Positions 34,134 through 44,714 of a DNA stretch of 64,000 nucleotides are shown one piece after another. Each line of letters starts with the position of its first letter. The stretch's first letter is position 1. Both the position numbers and the translations under genes were made by a program. The notes beneath the pieces were generated by a model. It did no database searches, was not told the DNA's origin, and saw nothing but the letters and a program-made list of their open reading frames with translations. The stretch is from Candidatus Paracaedibacteraceae bacterium (lineage in GTDB: Bacteria > Pseudomonadota > Alphaproteobacteria > UBA6184): positions 1 through 64,000 of the forward strand of contig JACKLG010000004.1 of assembly GCA_024236035.1 (NCBI GenBank), read 5' to 3'.

Positions 34134-37100
34134 TTAAAAATCCATACCCCATTCTAAGCTTATGCCTACTTTGTTTTTATCTGGAGAGAAAGTAAGTTCA
34201 GTTTTTGTTTGGTTGAAAGGCTTAGCTCCTGCTGCGACTGAAACTTTGTCTGTTGATGAGGTTGTGTTATTAAAAGAAATATCAACTTTTCCGTAGAAAT
34301 TTTTAGAAAAATCCTTGCGAATAGATACATATTCTCGTTCTAAGTGGGTCAGGGGGTCTTCTTCTTGATAAAAACCAAGATTAATAAATGAGCTAATAAA
34401 GCTGCTGGAAGCAAAATAATTTAAGGCCTGGAAAGATTGGCTGACTGTGGACGATCTGTTAAAAAATAGCCTTTGCAGTATTTCTTGCTCTGATAAATTT
34501 TTATCAGACACAATTTTTTTTCGAAGATTTGTGGCATCTCCTTCCAAAATAATTTTTACTCGCATATCTTCTAAATTAAGTTGAGATTCAATATATAGGT
34601 CAGGAGAAAGAGTGCCGTCAAAATATACTTCACCGCGCTGAACGTTAAAAAACCGATCAAGAATTCTTAATTGCCCATCTTTTAAAATAAACTGACCTTT
34701 ATAAATTGGGTTATTAGAAGTTCCTTCGATAACTAATCGGCCTTTCCAGTTAGAATCCAAGCCTTGTCCATAAATATGGAATTTTCGATCTAATGTTAAG
34801 TCAATATCATATGTAGTTTGAGAATCTTTCGTCTCTTTTTGAGCAGCTGAAACAGAGGTGGACTCTTGGTGTTGATGTTCTACTTTTGCATGATAGATAG
34901 GGACTTCATCATCCTCACCAATATATTTTTCAAAGGAGTTAATATCGCCTCTCATATATATTTTTAAGGCATTCAAGGGACCATCAATTTTTAGATTACC
35001 TGAAACAAATGCAGACATACCCCCCCTGCGGGTCCTGGGCAAATCAATAAAATGAACTTTCGTGAAGTTTATGTCTGCATTTAAATAAGGTGTTAGGTGG
35101 TGTCCTATTCCAAATTTAAACTGTTGTATGTTTCCCCCATGGTTTTGATGGTCTTCAAATGTGGCTGGAGCAGTTAAGAAAAACTGTCCTTTTTTAGTCG
35201 CTAAATTAAAGTTGATACTATGTAATTTTAACCCGATGTTTTCCCTTGTGTATCCACCGTCTTTTATTTTTATGTGTCCTTTTGAGTCTTGATTATCGAT
35301 AGTGCCGTATAAAGATAGATTTGCATCTATTTCACCACTAAATTTATCATAATTTAAGTCAAATATTTTGTGTAGCTTATCTATCTTGCCTTGCGCCATC
35401 AGGTTTGTGGAAAAGGGACGGTAGGGATCTAATCTAACATTAAACGGCTGTAACACCATTTGAACTGGGTAGGACCCATGTAGAGTAAGTTGGAGATCAT
35501 TACTGCTTATAGAAAAATCTGTAGTGAGAGACCCTCTATCTAAAGAGGCGATTATTTCTGTTGAATAACTATCGCTTTGAGTCGTTGCTGAAAATCTAAT
35601 AGAAGGGTTTGTTTTTTGTCCATATGCATGAAGAGTGCCATTAATATCACCTTTTAAAGGGTATTTTCCACTAGTTAAATTATACAATAAATCAGAGGAA
35701 ACTTTTTCGAGTGCAATCTGTAGATCAATGGTTTCGGGTAGGATCTTTCCGGAGAAGTCGATCGTGCCAGTGGTCGTGTTGATTTTTGTTTTTCCGATAA
35801 TTAAGTTATCCGCTTTAAGATAGATTTGCGTGGGGTGTGCTAATAAAATTTTGTGATGGCCCAACTGTATAGCTGCAGTATCTAACTCGATTTTATTAAG
35901 ATTTAATATAGAGAATGCTAGGTTTCCTCGAAGAGCTTGTTCTGCAAACCCTGTCATTGATATTGTAGTGGAAAAATGATCTAAGGCACCATTCGTGTTT
36001 GCATTAAATTCTTCAATAATAGTATTATAGGCGGTTGCTTTTTTTGCATTTAACGTTAATTGTATAGTGTTTGTTTTTCCAAACATTATGCTGCCAGAAA
36101 TATTTCCAGCTTGTGCAGAAAGGTTGTCGAAAATCAATTTATGAAAATCTCCAGAAAAAGTAATAGATGGATCTTTTTGATCTAGCACAAGCTGGCCTAA
36201 AATTGATGCGGTGCCAGCTGTTTTTCGATAAGGAAAAAGGTCTCCTAAATTGAAGGTATAAAAATGCCAGTCTAGATGTCCGTCTCCGTTGGTGATATCG
36301 ATGGTACCATTGCCTTCTATAAAAGTTTCTTTATGAATGGCTCTGAAAACATCCATATTAAATACTTGCTGCTTAGAATCGAAATTTCCTCCGATTTCTA
36401 TATTTACGTTCTTATCTTCAAACTTTCCTTTAATTTCTCCTGTTATTTTTAGTTGTTGTTGAGGATCCAGTTTTATGGAGAGTTGATCAATTGACCAAGG
36501 TTGTTTTTTTGGAGACGCATTTTTGCCTAAAATAAGCCAATGTCCATTTTGACGTTTAGTTTCAATATGAAATATGTTTGATAAAACCTCACCGGAAAGA
36601 TTTATTTTGGGAACATCTGCTATTACAACATTTCCCGCAATATTTCCAGCATTTCCAGAGATAGAAAAACTAATTGTAGGGGTTTGAGTGATTGTGTTGG
36701 GATCTATTTTTGCTTTTAGGGTGATTAAAGCATATTCTTTATATTTTTCAGATAGAGGAAGGCTACCCTTCCCTTCTGCGTGTAATTGAAGAGATTCAAA
36801 AGTTTTATTTAGGGAAAAGGGCACGTCTAAACCAAAAATACTTTCTTTTCCTTTGTATAAAGTGCTTTTTGTTTTTCCGGTAAGTAAACGTTTTTTAGTG
36901 TTTAATGAAAAGTCAGTTGTAGCTTTTAGTGTGTATTCTGTTGCTATAGGGATTGATATAGTAAACGTTTTGCTGGACAGGATGTTATTAACAAAGAAAA
37001 AATCACCTGAAAGTTTTAGGGAAGGTTGATTGCCTATTTTTAAGTCACAATTATTTAATGTGAACTTCTCTAAATCTTGCGTAGTTTTTACTGTGCCGGA

Positions 37101-37943
37101 AAACTTAATATTTTTATCTTTTTCTGTATAAGATACGTTAGAAAAAATATTAATGTATAGAGGGTTTTCTGAGGAGCTTGTTTGAACATTTGCAGTGATT
37201 TTTTTGTTGCCAAACTGTGTGGTTAAGATGCCTTTAAAACTATTCAGTTCTCCTTGTCCTTTTACATTAACGTAAGATGTTTCACTTAAGTTAGGAATCA
37301 AATAAGCAAGTAGGCCATTAGTTTCCTTTGCAGATAGATTGATGTTTAAGGTAGGGGCTTTGTTGGCAGCCCCATAAGCATAACTTACGTTTGCTTGTAC
37401 CACATTTGTTTTTTGATGAAGATTTGTGAGCTGTAATTTGAAGTCAACTCCAGTTTCTTTGTTGCTGGTTTCTCCTGTCAAGGCATACCTAAAAATATGT
37501 TTTGCCGTGTGATACTGTGCACGTCTAATATTAATATTAGAAACATAGCCAAATGGAATTATAGGAGGACTGTTTGAGGTTGAGATAGTAGCAGAAGTAG
37601 ATTGATTTTCATAATAGTCTAATTGATCAACGTCTAAAGTGTAGATTTCAATAAACCGGTTCAAGATAAACTTTTTTAGGGACCAATTAAGATCTAGCTT
37701 TTTTACAGCCAAAATAGGGTTAGCGTTTTCGTAAAGTTCAATGTTGTTAAAAGAAAAGTAAAAAGGAAAAAGACCTGAAAAGCCATCTATTTTTATGGAC
37801 TGACTTTTATTAAGTACAAATGTGTTTATAATGTATGTTTGAATAGGGGCAAATTGTAAAGCAATGCCAAGTAATAGGGCACATAAACACAGAGCCCTAA
37901 ACACTACAAAACTTATTTTTATTGCTTGCCCTAAAACTTTCAT
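34134..37943 (-). CDS. tamB: TamB, inner-membrane translocation and assembly module / lipid-transport AsmA-like protein
   Basis: A 1269-residue protein with one N-terminal membrane helix (FRALCLCALLLGIALQF) and a long beta-rich groove with repeated short strands. The C-terminal TamB domain carries LKDGQLRILDRFFNVQRGEVYFDG and ends near EWGMDF. TamB spans the periplasm and works with TamA in outer-membrane protein assembly or phospholipid transport. The start shares one base with the tamA stop. Confidence 0.93.
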   Translation of the reverse strand: MKVLGQAIKISFVVFRALCLCALLLGIALQFAPIQTYIINTFVLNKSQSIKIDGFSGLFPFYFSFNNIELYENANPILAVKKLDLNWSLKKFILNRFIEIYTLDVDQLDYYENQSTSATISTSNSPPIIPFGYVSNINIRRAQYHTAKHIFRYALTGETSNKETGVDFKLQLTNLHQKTNVVQANVSYAYGAANKAPTLNINLSAKETNGLLAYLIPNLSETSYVNVKGQGELNSFKGILTTQFGNKKITANVQTSSSENPLYINIFSNVSYTEKDKNIKFSGTVKTTQDLEKFTLNNCDLKIGNQPSLKLSGDFFFVNNILSSKTFTISIPIATEYTLKATTDFSLNTKKRLLTGKTKSTLYKGKESIFGLDVPFSLNKTFESLQLHAEGKGSLPLSEKYKEYALITLKAKIDPNTITQTPTISFSISGNAGNIAGNVVIADVPKINLSGEVLSNIFHIETKRQNGHWLILGKNASPKKQPWSIDQLSIKLDPQQQLKITGEIKGKFEDKNVNIEIGGNFDSKQQVFNMDVFRAIHKETFIEGNGTIDITNGDGHLDWHFYTFNLGDLFPYRKTAGTASILGQLVLDQKDPSITFSGDFHKLIFDNLSAQAGNISGSIMFGKTNTIQLTLNAKKATAYNTIIEEFNANTNGALDHFSTTISMTGFAEQALRGNLAFSILNLNKIELDTAAIQLGHHKILLAHPTQIYLKADNLIIGKTKINTTTGTIDFSGKILPETIDLQIALEKVSSDLLYNLTSGKYPLKGDINGTLHAYGQKTNPSIRFSATTQSDSYSTEIIASLDRGSLTTDFSISSNDLQLTLHGSYPVQMVLQPFNVRLDPYRPFSTNLMAQGKIDKLHKIFDLNYDKFSGEIDANLSLYGTIDNQDSKGHIKIKDGGYTRENIGLKLHSINFNLATKKGQFFLTAPATFEDHQNHGGNIQQFKFGIGHHLTPYLNADINFTKVHFIDLPRTRRGGMSAFVSGNLKIDGPLNALKIYMRGDINSFEKYIGEDDEVPIYHAKVEHQHQESTSVSAAQKETKDSQTTYDIDLTLDRKFHIYGQGLDSNWKGRLVIEGTSNNPIYKGQFILKDGQLRILDRFFNVQRGEVYFDGTLSPDLYIESQLNLEDMRVKIILEGDATNLRKKIVSDKNLSEQEILQRLFFNRSSTVSQSFQALNYFASSSFISSFINLGFYQEEDPLTHLEREYVSIRKDFSKNFYGKVDISFNNTTSSTDKVSVAAGAKPFNQTKTELTFSPDKNKVGISLEWGMDF

Positions 37944-39766
37944 TAAAATGCTTGTCCAAACGAAATATAAAATTTAAACTCTTTTTTATCCTCTGGCAAA
38001 AGATCACCTAAAGGATATGCAATATCTATCCGCAAGGGACCAAACCCCATAAAGTAAAAAATGCTTACCCCTCCATCCCAATATAAATCAGAAAACTTAT
38101 GAATTCCTTTAAAAACATTTTCTTCTTCAGAAATTTGGCCACCTTCTAAAAAACACGCAGCCCAAAGAGATCCATATATTTTAAATCTTGGTTCTATCCC
38201 GATTGCAATTGAGGATAAACCACCGCGAGGTACAAATTTTTCAGGATTATTATGAAGTGGATCCATGTTTCCTATAGAATTTTTATTATATCCTCTAAGA
38301 TCTTGGCTTCCACCTAAATATAAACGTTTATCCATTGGTGATTCATCAAATGAAATGCCATATAATGCACTCCACCTAGCCCAGCTGGCTAAGATAAGGC
38401 CATTATTGATTATGGGCAAATAAATACTTCCCTTTATTGAAAAGCTTTGCAAGGTATTTTCGGAATTAAAGAAAGGCGTCCAAGTGGCTTCTATTTGTGT
38501 TCCAAAATCAGAAAAAATTTTATCTTCTCTTGAATCTATACGCAAGTTAAAAGGCGTGCCAAAAAAATCATAGGAATTTTTCTTAAGGTCAGTTTGTCGT
38601 TCCAGTGAATATTTTTCATAAAGAAGACCAAGATTTATTTCTATGTTTTTGGTAATGTTATATTCAAGCCCTAATCCCCCATCAATGCCTAAACGTGAAT
38701 ACGCTTCATAGGTGCGACGTTCTCCACTAAAAAAAAGGCGTCCATTGGTGTTGAAGAAGATAAAGTGAGGCTTTTTTATAAAGATATTTAAGTCTTGGAC
38801 GATGTTAGACAGGATGGTGTTAATTTCAAACTTTTCGTTGGCTCCAGCGATGTTGTTATGTGTGAATTTTGGTATAATACCAATTTCATAGCGATTTGTT
38901 TCTGAGCTGGATAGGGCAATATTTCCATATAGGTTAAATTGTAAATGCTTAGGCTTACCCTCTGTTAGGTTTATATTGAGAGGAAATTCATTTGCTTCGG
39001 TGGGGTTTGCCGGTGTTATTAATACACTTTCAAATAAGCCTGTCTCTTTAAGTAAAGATTCGGTTTCATTTATGTGATCAATATTATAAGTGTCACCAGC
39101 TTTCCAGCGAATAAATTTTTCGACGTAATCTTGTTTTACATTTTTTAGTCCTGCAATTGTATAGGCTCCAAATTTTCCTTTGGGGCCGGTTGTGTATGAA
39201 TATGTAATATTTGCGAACAAGGCGGCATGATTAATTGTGACAAGTTCATCCAAGGTATCAACGAAAGCGTACCCCTTCTGTTTTAGATATAGGGCAATCG
39301 TGTTTTTATCTTTTAGTATTAGTTCATTAATTACAGGGGCGTTTTTGCGTGCTGCAAGTATTTCTGTGGGGATCGGGAATTTTTTACCATTCACAAATAC
39401 TTTTATTCGATTAATAGTATAGCGTTCGCCTGAATCCACATGGATTACTATTTTATAGTTAGGAGCTGCACTTGTATCAATTTCTGGAAATATTAAAACG
39501 TCATGAAATCCATAAGATTTCAAGTAATCCGTTATATGATTTATATCATCCTGTAAAATATCTCTTAATATTCCTTCAGATCCGGGGGAAAAATCAGAAT
39601 CTGGGTTTATTAATTGAGAAAGAGTTTTAGAAGCGGCTTCAATTTCGGGGAACTCCTCTAATCCTACCAATTTAATCTCATACATTAAGGTAGAACTATT
39701 TTCTGCGCTGACAGAAGCTAGAATAATAAAAAATATAGAGATAAATCTTATGAATATATTTGCCAT
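37943..39766 (-). CDS. tamA: TamA, Omp85-family outer-membrane assembly factor
   Basis: A 607-residue protein with a signal peptide (ANIFIRFISIFFIILASVSA). It has POTRA-like repeats to about residue 265, and a 16-stranded barrel domain containing the Omp85 RGY motif (DLRGYNKNSIG near 500). It ends in aromatic FYISFGQAF, as barrel proteins do. The reading frame begins 19 bases inside dnaQ. It forms the outer-membrane half of the TAM complex with tamB. Confidence 0.92.
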   Translation of the reverse strand: MANIFIRFISIFFIILASVSAENSSTLMYEIKLVGLEEFPEIEAASKTLSQLINPDSDFSPGSEGILRDILQDDINHITDYLKSYGFHDVLIFPEIDTSAAPNYKIVIHVDSGERYTINRIKVFVNGKKFPIPTEILAARKNAPVINELILKDKNTIALYLKQKGYAFVDTLDELVTINHAALFANITYSYTTGPKGKFGAYTIAGLKNVKQDYVEKFIRWKAGDTYNIDHINETESLLKETGLFESVLITPANPTEANEFPLNINLTEGKPKHLQFNLYGNIALSSSETNRYEIGIIPKFTHNNIAGANEKFEINTILSNIVQDLNIFIKKPHFIFFNTNGRLFFSGERRTYEAYSRLGIDGGLGLEYNITKNIEINLGLLYEKYSLERQTDLKKNSYDFFGTPFNLRIDSREDKIFSDFGTQIEATWTPFFNSENTLQSFSIKGSIYLPIINNGLILASWARWSALYGISFDESPMDKRLYLGGSQDLRGYNKNSIGNMDPLHNNPEKFVPRGGLSSIAIGIEPRFKIYGSLWAACFLEGGQISEEENVFKGIHKFSDLYWDGGVSIFYFMGFGPLRIDIAYPLGDLLPEDKKEFKFYISFGQAF

Positions 39767-40434
39767 TTAGGGTTCTTAATTTTTGTTATTAAATTACCAT
39801 GTTCTGTTATTTCATTTTCAGAGGGCTTAAAGCTGCGATATGCAAACTCTACCGGAGCGTGTTCTGTTGTTGCCTCTGTGACTTGGGCGCCTTCTTCTTG
39901 TAATACAAACGTAGGTTGCCTACCACCTTTTAGATATAAATAGACATCCGCTAATAATTGAGAGTCCAATAATGCGCCGTGGTATTCACGATGCGAATTG
40001 TTGACTCCGTATTTTTTACATAACGCATCTAAACTATTGCGCCCCCCAGGGTTTTGTTTCCGGGCAATTTCTAAAGTATCAACTACCCGAGAGCGGTCAA
40101 TTAAAGAGTGGCCTGTTCGCTCCATTTCCCAGTCTAAGAATTTCATATCAAAGCTGGCATTATGTATTACTAATTTAGAATCATCACCGATAAACGTTAA
40201 AAATTCTAAAACAACTTCTTGAAATTTTGGATGATTTATCAAAAAGTCATTAGACAAGCCGTGAACATTGAATGCTTCCATGGGCATGTCGCGTTCGGGA
40301 TTAATGTATTGATGATAGACCTTACCTGTTGGTACCAAATTGATTAGCTCTACGCAACCGATTTCCACAATCCTGTGTCCTGCATAGGGGTCTAATCCTG
40401 TAGTTTCAGTATCTAAAATAATTTCACGCGTCAT
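39748..40434 (-). CDS. dnaQ: DNA polymerase III epsilon subunit (proofreading exonuclease)
   Basis: 3'-5' exonuclease of 228 residues. It has ExoI motif ILDTETTGLDP, ExoII around VIHNASFDMKFLDWE, and ExoIII with HREYHGALLDSQLLADVYL; the catalytic histidine and aspartates are all present. The start overlaps the lipB stop (ATGA). Confidence 0.95.
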   Translation of the reverse strand: MTREIILDTETTGLDPYAGHRIVEIGCVELINLVPTGKVYHQYINPERDMPMEAFNVHGLSNDFLINHPKFQEVVLEFLTFIGDDSKLVIHNASFDMKFLDWEMERTGHSLIDRSRVVDTLEIARKQNPGGRNSLDALCKKYGVNNSHREYHGALLDSQLLADVYLYLKGGRQPTFVLQEEGAQVTEATTEHAPVEFAYRSFKPSENEITEHGNLITKIKNPKWQIYS

Positions 40435-41078
40435 TCTATAATTTTGGTTCCAAACACCTTACAAAATTCTTTTATTAAAATTTCATCCAACTGTTGAGTT
40501 GTTATATTCAGGCCCTCTTTTTCTAAAGAGGTAACGCCATGGTTTTTTATACCACATGGAACGATATTTTGAAAATGCTTAAGGTCGGGATTAAGATTAA
40601 TAGCAACCCCATGGAAGCAGATCCATTTTTTTACTCGCAAACCGATTGCGGCAATTTTATTTTCGGTATGATTTTCTTTGTTGTAAACCCAAATACCTAT
40701 GCGGTCTGAATTTGTATGAGTATCTAACCCACAAACTTTAAATGTATTAATTAGCCACTGTTCCAACTGACGCACAAAATAACGTATATCTTTTTTTAAT
40801 AGAGTTAGATTTAGCATAATATATACTATCCGTTGGCCAGGCCCATGATATGTGTATTTCCCCCCGCGGTTAGTTTGATGCACAGGTATATTTTGTGTGT
40901 TAATAAGATCGGTATCTGTAGCGCTGGTTCCAGCAGTAAGGGTGGGAGGGTGTTCAAGAAGCCATAAACATCCAGGAGCTTTGTCACTTAAGATAAGGTC
41001 CACATATTGTTCCATAAAGTTTAGAGCTTCGAGGTATTCTATTTGTTCATAAGAACGAATGAGGCGCATAGGGATCAT
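40431..41078 (-). CDS. lipB: Lipoyl(octanoyl) transferase LipB
   Basis: Transfers octanoate from acyl-carrier protein to lipoyl domains such as that of SucB in this window. It is 215 residues long. Motifs are LLEHPPTLTAGTSA, RGGKYTYHGPGQ (GG-x-TYHGPGQ signature) and PCGIKNHGVTSL with the catalytic cysteine. It sits between recJ and dnaQ with ATGA overlaps on both sides. A second ATG three codons in is possible. Confidence 0.95.
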   Translation of the reverse strand: MIPMRLIRSYEQIEYLEALNFMEQYVDLILSDKAPGCLWLLEHPPTLTAGTSATDTDLINTQNIPVHQTNRGGKYTYHGPGQRIVYIMLNLTLLKKDIRYFVRQLEQWLINTFKVCGLDTHTNSDRIGIWVYNKENHTENKIAAIGLRVKKWICFHGVAINLNPDLKHFQNIVPCGIKNHGVTSLEKEGLNITTQQLDEILIKEFCKVFGTKIIE

Positions 41079-42847
41079 TGCGGCATCCTTGCGTCTTCAA
41101 TATGTATTTTTAATGTTGTTCTATCTTGCCAGGTATCTTTTTTAAAAGTGCCCAATAAATCAACCTGTTTGTACAGATTGCTGAGTAAGAAATTTCCTAA
41201 TGAGGCTTGAAACGCATTGAAAATAATAGCTTCTGCGGTTTTTCCTGAGATAGGGTCTTCAATAAAACATCGAATGTGTTTTTCTTGCATTACAATAACT
41301 TTTTTTAGAGTTACATTTGAGAATACAAACTTGGGAGACGGGTTTCCTGAGCCAAATGGGCCTATCTGTTCAATTTGACTGTGCAGGTCTAATGTTAAGC
41401 TATTTAAAGAAAAATACCCATCAAATATACGCTTGGGGGTGCTGTCTTGGGACGTTAAACAGGTTGTTACATGTTGGTGCATGAATTCTGTAAATACTTT
41501 GATTTGAGAAACCTGAAGGCTAAAACCTCCTGCCATTGGGTGACCGCCGCCTTGTAAGATACAGTTGCTTTGATGGGCCAGGTGAATGGCGTGGCCAATG
41601 TCGAACCCAGGAATGGACCGAGCAGATGCTTTGCCTTCGCCAGTTATGGCATCAATTGCAATTACGAAGGTAGGTTTGTAGTATTTATCTTTTAATTTTC
41701 CGGCCACAATGCCTATGACTCCTTGGTGCCAGTTTTCGCTGCTTACAACAATGATGGATTTGTTGGGGTCAACTTGCGCATCAGCTTCTGTCAGGGTGTT
41801 TTCTTGTAAGAGTTTGCGCTCCTCATTTAAAACATTTAATTCCTGAGCTGCTTTCATCACCTCTTCATCGTTTTCGCTGGATAAAAGTATGGTTCCCAAG
41901 GATGCGGTACCAATGCGGCCACCTGCATTGATTCTAGGCCCAATTACAAACCCAAGATGGTAAGGGGTGAGTGTATTGCGGTCAATATTTAATAATGACA
42001 TTAAATACTGTAAACCTTTGTTTTGTGTGGTAGATAATACCTTTAATCCTTGTGAGACAAAGGCCCTGTTGAGACCGGTTAAAGACACCACATCACAGAC
42101 CGTTCCTAAAGCAACAATATCTAAAAGAGAAATTAAGTTGGGTTCTGGAAATTCAGTAAAATAGTTTTGCTTTCGTAATGCGCTGGTTACAGCGATGCAG
42201 CTTAAAAAGCTTATACCTACAGCGGCTAAATGCTTGAGTTTGCTGGTTTCGTCTATTCGATTCGGATTGACTAAAGCAATACATTCTGGATGCTGGTGTG
42301 TGCCAGCGTGATGATCAATTACAATTACGTCTACGCCCAAATGCTTTGCGGCAGAGATAGGTTCAAATGACAAGGTTCCACAGTCTACAGTAATAATTAA
42401 TTTGGTTCCGTTGTTAGCAATTTTTTTAAAAGCTTCTGTGTTTGGGCCATAGCCTTCTTGTTGGCGGTCAGGGATATAGAAATCAACATCTGCATTAAGC
42501 ATTCTGAAGAAACGAATTAATAAAGCGGTAGAGGTAGCCCCGTCCACATCATAATCGCCATAGACAGTAATTTTATCATGTTGGTGGAGGGCTATTATAA
42601 TGCGTTCCACTGCTTGATGCATGTCTTTTAGTAAAAAGGGGTCGTCTAAAAAATGTTTAAGTGTGGGGTTTAAAAAATGATATGCATCTTCTGGTGCAAT
42701 GTTTCGAGATGTAATTAAGTCGCAAATAATTTGAGGATAGTCTTTTTGCGCTTTTAATTTAGCAGCGAGCTGAGTATCAATATTATTCTGTACCCAAGCA
42801 TAGCCCAAGATAGATTTTTGTAACGTGTAAGATTTTTCTGGTGTCAT
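41075..42847 (-). CDS. recJ: Single-stranded-DNA-specific exonuclease RecJ
   Basis: 5'-3' ssDNA exonuclease of 590 residues. The DHH-family core shows VYGDYDVDGATSTAL, TVDCGT and VIVIDHHAGTH. The DHHA1 domain has GIVAGKLKDKYYKPTFV, SARSIPGFDIGHAIH and GGHPMAGGFSL. A C-terminal OB-fold follows. It is first gene of recJ-lipB-dnaQ-tamA-tamB and divergent from phaC. Confidence 0.95.
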   Translation of the reverse strand: MTPEKSYTLQKSILGYAWVQNNIDTQLAAKLKAQKDYPQIICDLITSRNIAPEDAYHFLNPTLKHFLDDPFLLKDMHQAVERIIIALHQHDKITVYGDYDVDGATSTALLIRFFRMLNADVDFYIPDRQQEGYGPNTEAFKKIANNGTKLIITVDCGTLSFEPISAAKHLGVDVIVIDHHAGTHQHPECIALVNPNRIDETSKLKHLAAVGISFLSCIAVTSALRKQNYFTEFPEPNLISLLDIVALGTVCDVVSLTGLNRAFVSQGLKVLSTTQNKGLQYLMSLLNIDRNTLTPYHLGFVIGPRINAGGRIGTASLGTILLSSENDEEVMKAAQELNVLNEERKLLQENTLTEADAQVDPNKSIIVVSSENWHQGVIGIVAGKLKDKYYKPTFVIAIDAITGEGKASARSIPGFDIGHAIHLAHQSNCILQGGGHPMAGGFSLQVSQIKVFTEFMHQHVTTCLTSQDSTPKRIFDGYFSLNSLTLDLHSQIEQIGPFGSGNPSPKFVFSNVTLKKVIVMQEKHIRCFIEDPISGKTAEAIIFNAFQASLGNFLLSNLYKQVDLLGTFKKDTWQDRTTLKIHIEDARMPQ

Positions 42848-42928
42848 CTTAATAAATCAGTAATAGTATAGATATTAAATTGTAAGCAATTCACAATATA
42901 ACAAAATAAATAATAATTTAAAACAAAC

Positions 42929-44656
42929 ATGCAAAGTAATAAAAACAACCTCTTTAGTTTTTGGTCTCAATTTGAGGCCTCGTCTAACCGACGCAATCCA
43001 TTCATGGATCCAGACATTTTTATAAATAGTATGTCGATAGCGGTTCAAAAAATAATGAAAAATCCAGAGAAATGTAAAGAAGTTCAAACCACTTTGCAAA
43101 AAACTTCAAATACTTTAACTGAATATATTATAGAAAGAATGAAAGGTGAAGAGGTTGAGCCTCCAATAATCACTTCTGCACGTGATAAGCGCTTTAGTCA
43201 TGATCAGTGGGACAGTAATTTATTTTTTGATATTATGAAGCAGTCTTATCTTGTTTTTTCTGATTGGTTTGATAAAACTTTAAATGATGAAGATTTAGAT
43301 ATTGACCCAGCGACTAAAAAACAAATCCGCTTTTATACTCAGCAAATTGTACATGCTGCTGCGCCCAGTAATTTTGCATTTTTAAATCCCTCTGTTATGG
43401 AGGAGGCTGTTAAAACAGGTGGGGCTAGTATCATGAAAGGTTTTATGACGCTGATGGAGGACTTGCAAAAGGGCAAGGATCCAGACATGACAGACATGAA
43501 ACATTTTAAGTTGGGTGAAAATATTGCAACTACTAAAGGGGCGGTTGTTTTTAGAAATGATTTGATAGAGCTTATACAATATAACCCGACCACAGAAAAA
43601 GCATTTAAAAAGCCTTTGTTAGTGGTGCCACCATGGATTAATAAATATTACGTATTTGATTTGGCAGAAGAAAAATCTATGGTTCGTTGGTTGGTGGATC
43701 AGGGTCGAACGGTATTTATTATTTCATGGGTTAACCCAGATGCTTCTCAACGTTATAAAACAATGGAAGCGTTTGTACTGGAAGGCCCAAAAGCTGCCAT
43801 TGAGGCAATTAAAAATATTACGGGTGAAGACAGTGTAGATGCTATGGGATACTGTTTAGGTGGGACCCTTTTAGTGTGTTTGGCTTCGTATTTTTCTAAC
43901 TTCAATAAAAAAGATCTTGCATCTTTAACTTTGTTAACCACATTGACGGAGTTTTCAGAAGCAGGGGATTTAACTGCATTTATGAGTGAAGATTATGTAA
44001 ATCGTATAGAGGCGATAATGCAGGAAGACGGATATTTAAGTGGGAAAATAATGGCGCGCACCTTTAACATGTTGCGCCCCTCTGAGCTGGTTTGGTCTTA
44101 TGTGGTTAATAATTATTATTTAGGTAAAGATCCGGTTCCATTTGATTTTTTGTATTGGAATTCAGATAACACGAATATGCCTGAGGCAATGCATAGTAAT
44201 TTGTTGCGTCTTTTTTATCAAAGTAATGTATTAAGTCAGCCTGGAAAATATAAAATAGATGGTGTTGGAATTGATCTTTCTAACATTACAATTCCTGTTT
44301 ATATGATGTCCACAAAAGATGACCATATTGCGCCTTGGAAAGCTACGTATAATGGGGTGCATTTAATGAAAAATGCAAACTTAACTTTTGTGCTGGGTGG
44401 GTCTGGGCATGTAGCGGGGGTGATAAATCCTCCCCAAAAAAATAAATATAATTATTGGGAAAATAAAAAATTAGATGATGAAGCTGATATATGGTTTGCA
44501 GAAGCAGTAGAGCATGCCGGATCATGGTGGCCACATTGGCACAAATGGTTGGAAGGTTTGAATAGTGCTAAGGTTAATTCTAGGACGGTTGGCACTCAAG
44601 AGTATCCTGCTCTTTGTGAGGCGCCGGGTACATATGTGTTTAAACCTTGCAAATAA
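42929..44656 (+). CDS. phaC: Class I poly(3-hydroxyalkanoate) synthase
   Basis: Polymerises hydroxyacyl-CoA to storage polyester at granule surfaces. It is 575 residues long. It has the lipase-like box GYCLGG with nucleophile C309, the acid in TKDDHIAP (D464/D465) and H494 in GGSGHVAG. PPWINKYYVFDL and NPDASQRYKTMEAFVLEG are class I hallmarks. No phaA, phaB, phasin or depolymerase is adjacent; acetoacetyl-CoA could come from the synthetase at 14494 (inference). Confidence 0.95.
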   Translation: MQSNKNNLFSFWSQFEASSNRRNPFMDPDIFINSMSIAVQKIMKNPEKCKEVQTTLQKTSNTLTEYIIERMKGEEVEPPIITSARDKRFSHDQWDSNLFFDIMKQSYLVFSDWFDKTLNDEDLDIDPATKKQIRFYTQQIVHAAAPSNFAFLNPSVMEEAVKTGGASIMKGFMTLMEDLQKGKDPDMTDMKHFKLGENIATTKGAVVFRNDLIELIQYNPTTEKAFKKPLLVVPPWINKYYVFDLAEEKSMVRWLVDQGRTVFIISWVNPDASQRYKTMEAFVLEGPKAAIEAIKNITGEDSVDAMGYCLGGTLLVCLASYFSNFNKKDLASLTLLTTLTEFSEAGDLTAFMSEDYVNRIEAIMQEDGYLSGKIMARTFNMLRPSELVWSYVVNNYYLGKDPVPFDFLYWNSDNTNMPEAMHSNLLRLFYQSNVLSQPGKYKIDGVGIDLSNITIPVYMMSTKDDHIAPWKATYNGVHLMKNANLTFVLGGSGHVAGVINPPQKNKYNYWENKKLDDEADIWFAEAVEHAGSWWPHWHKWLEGLNSAKVNSRTVGTQEYPALCEAPGTYVFKPCK

Positions 44657-44661
44657 TTTTA

Positions 44662-44689
44662 TTGGAAAGTGTACTTAGCATGTTATAAT
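44662..44689 (+). promoter_or_regulatory. Extended -10 promoter for the mitofilin-like/hemY operon
   Basis: TTGGAA at 44662-44667 and TATAAT at 44684-44689 are spaced by 16 bases, with TGT directly before the -10 (extended -10). It lies 25 bases before the ATG at 44715. Confidence 0.55.
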
Positions 44690-44714
44690 CCAAATACTTT
44701 TTGGGATTATAGAT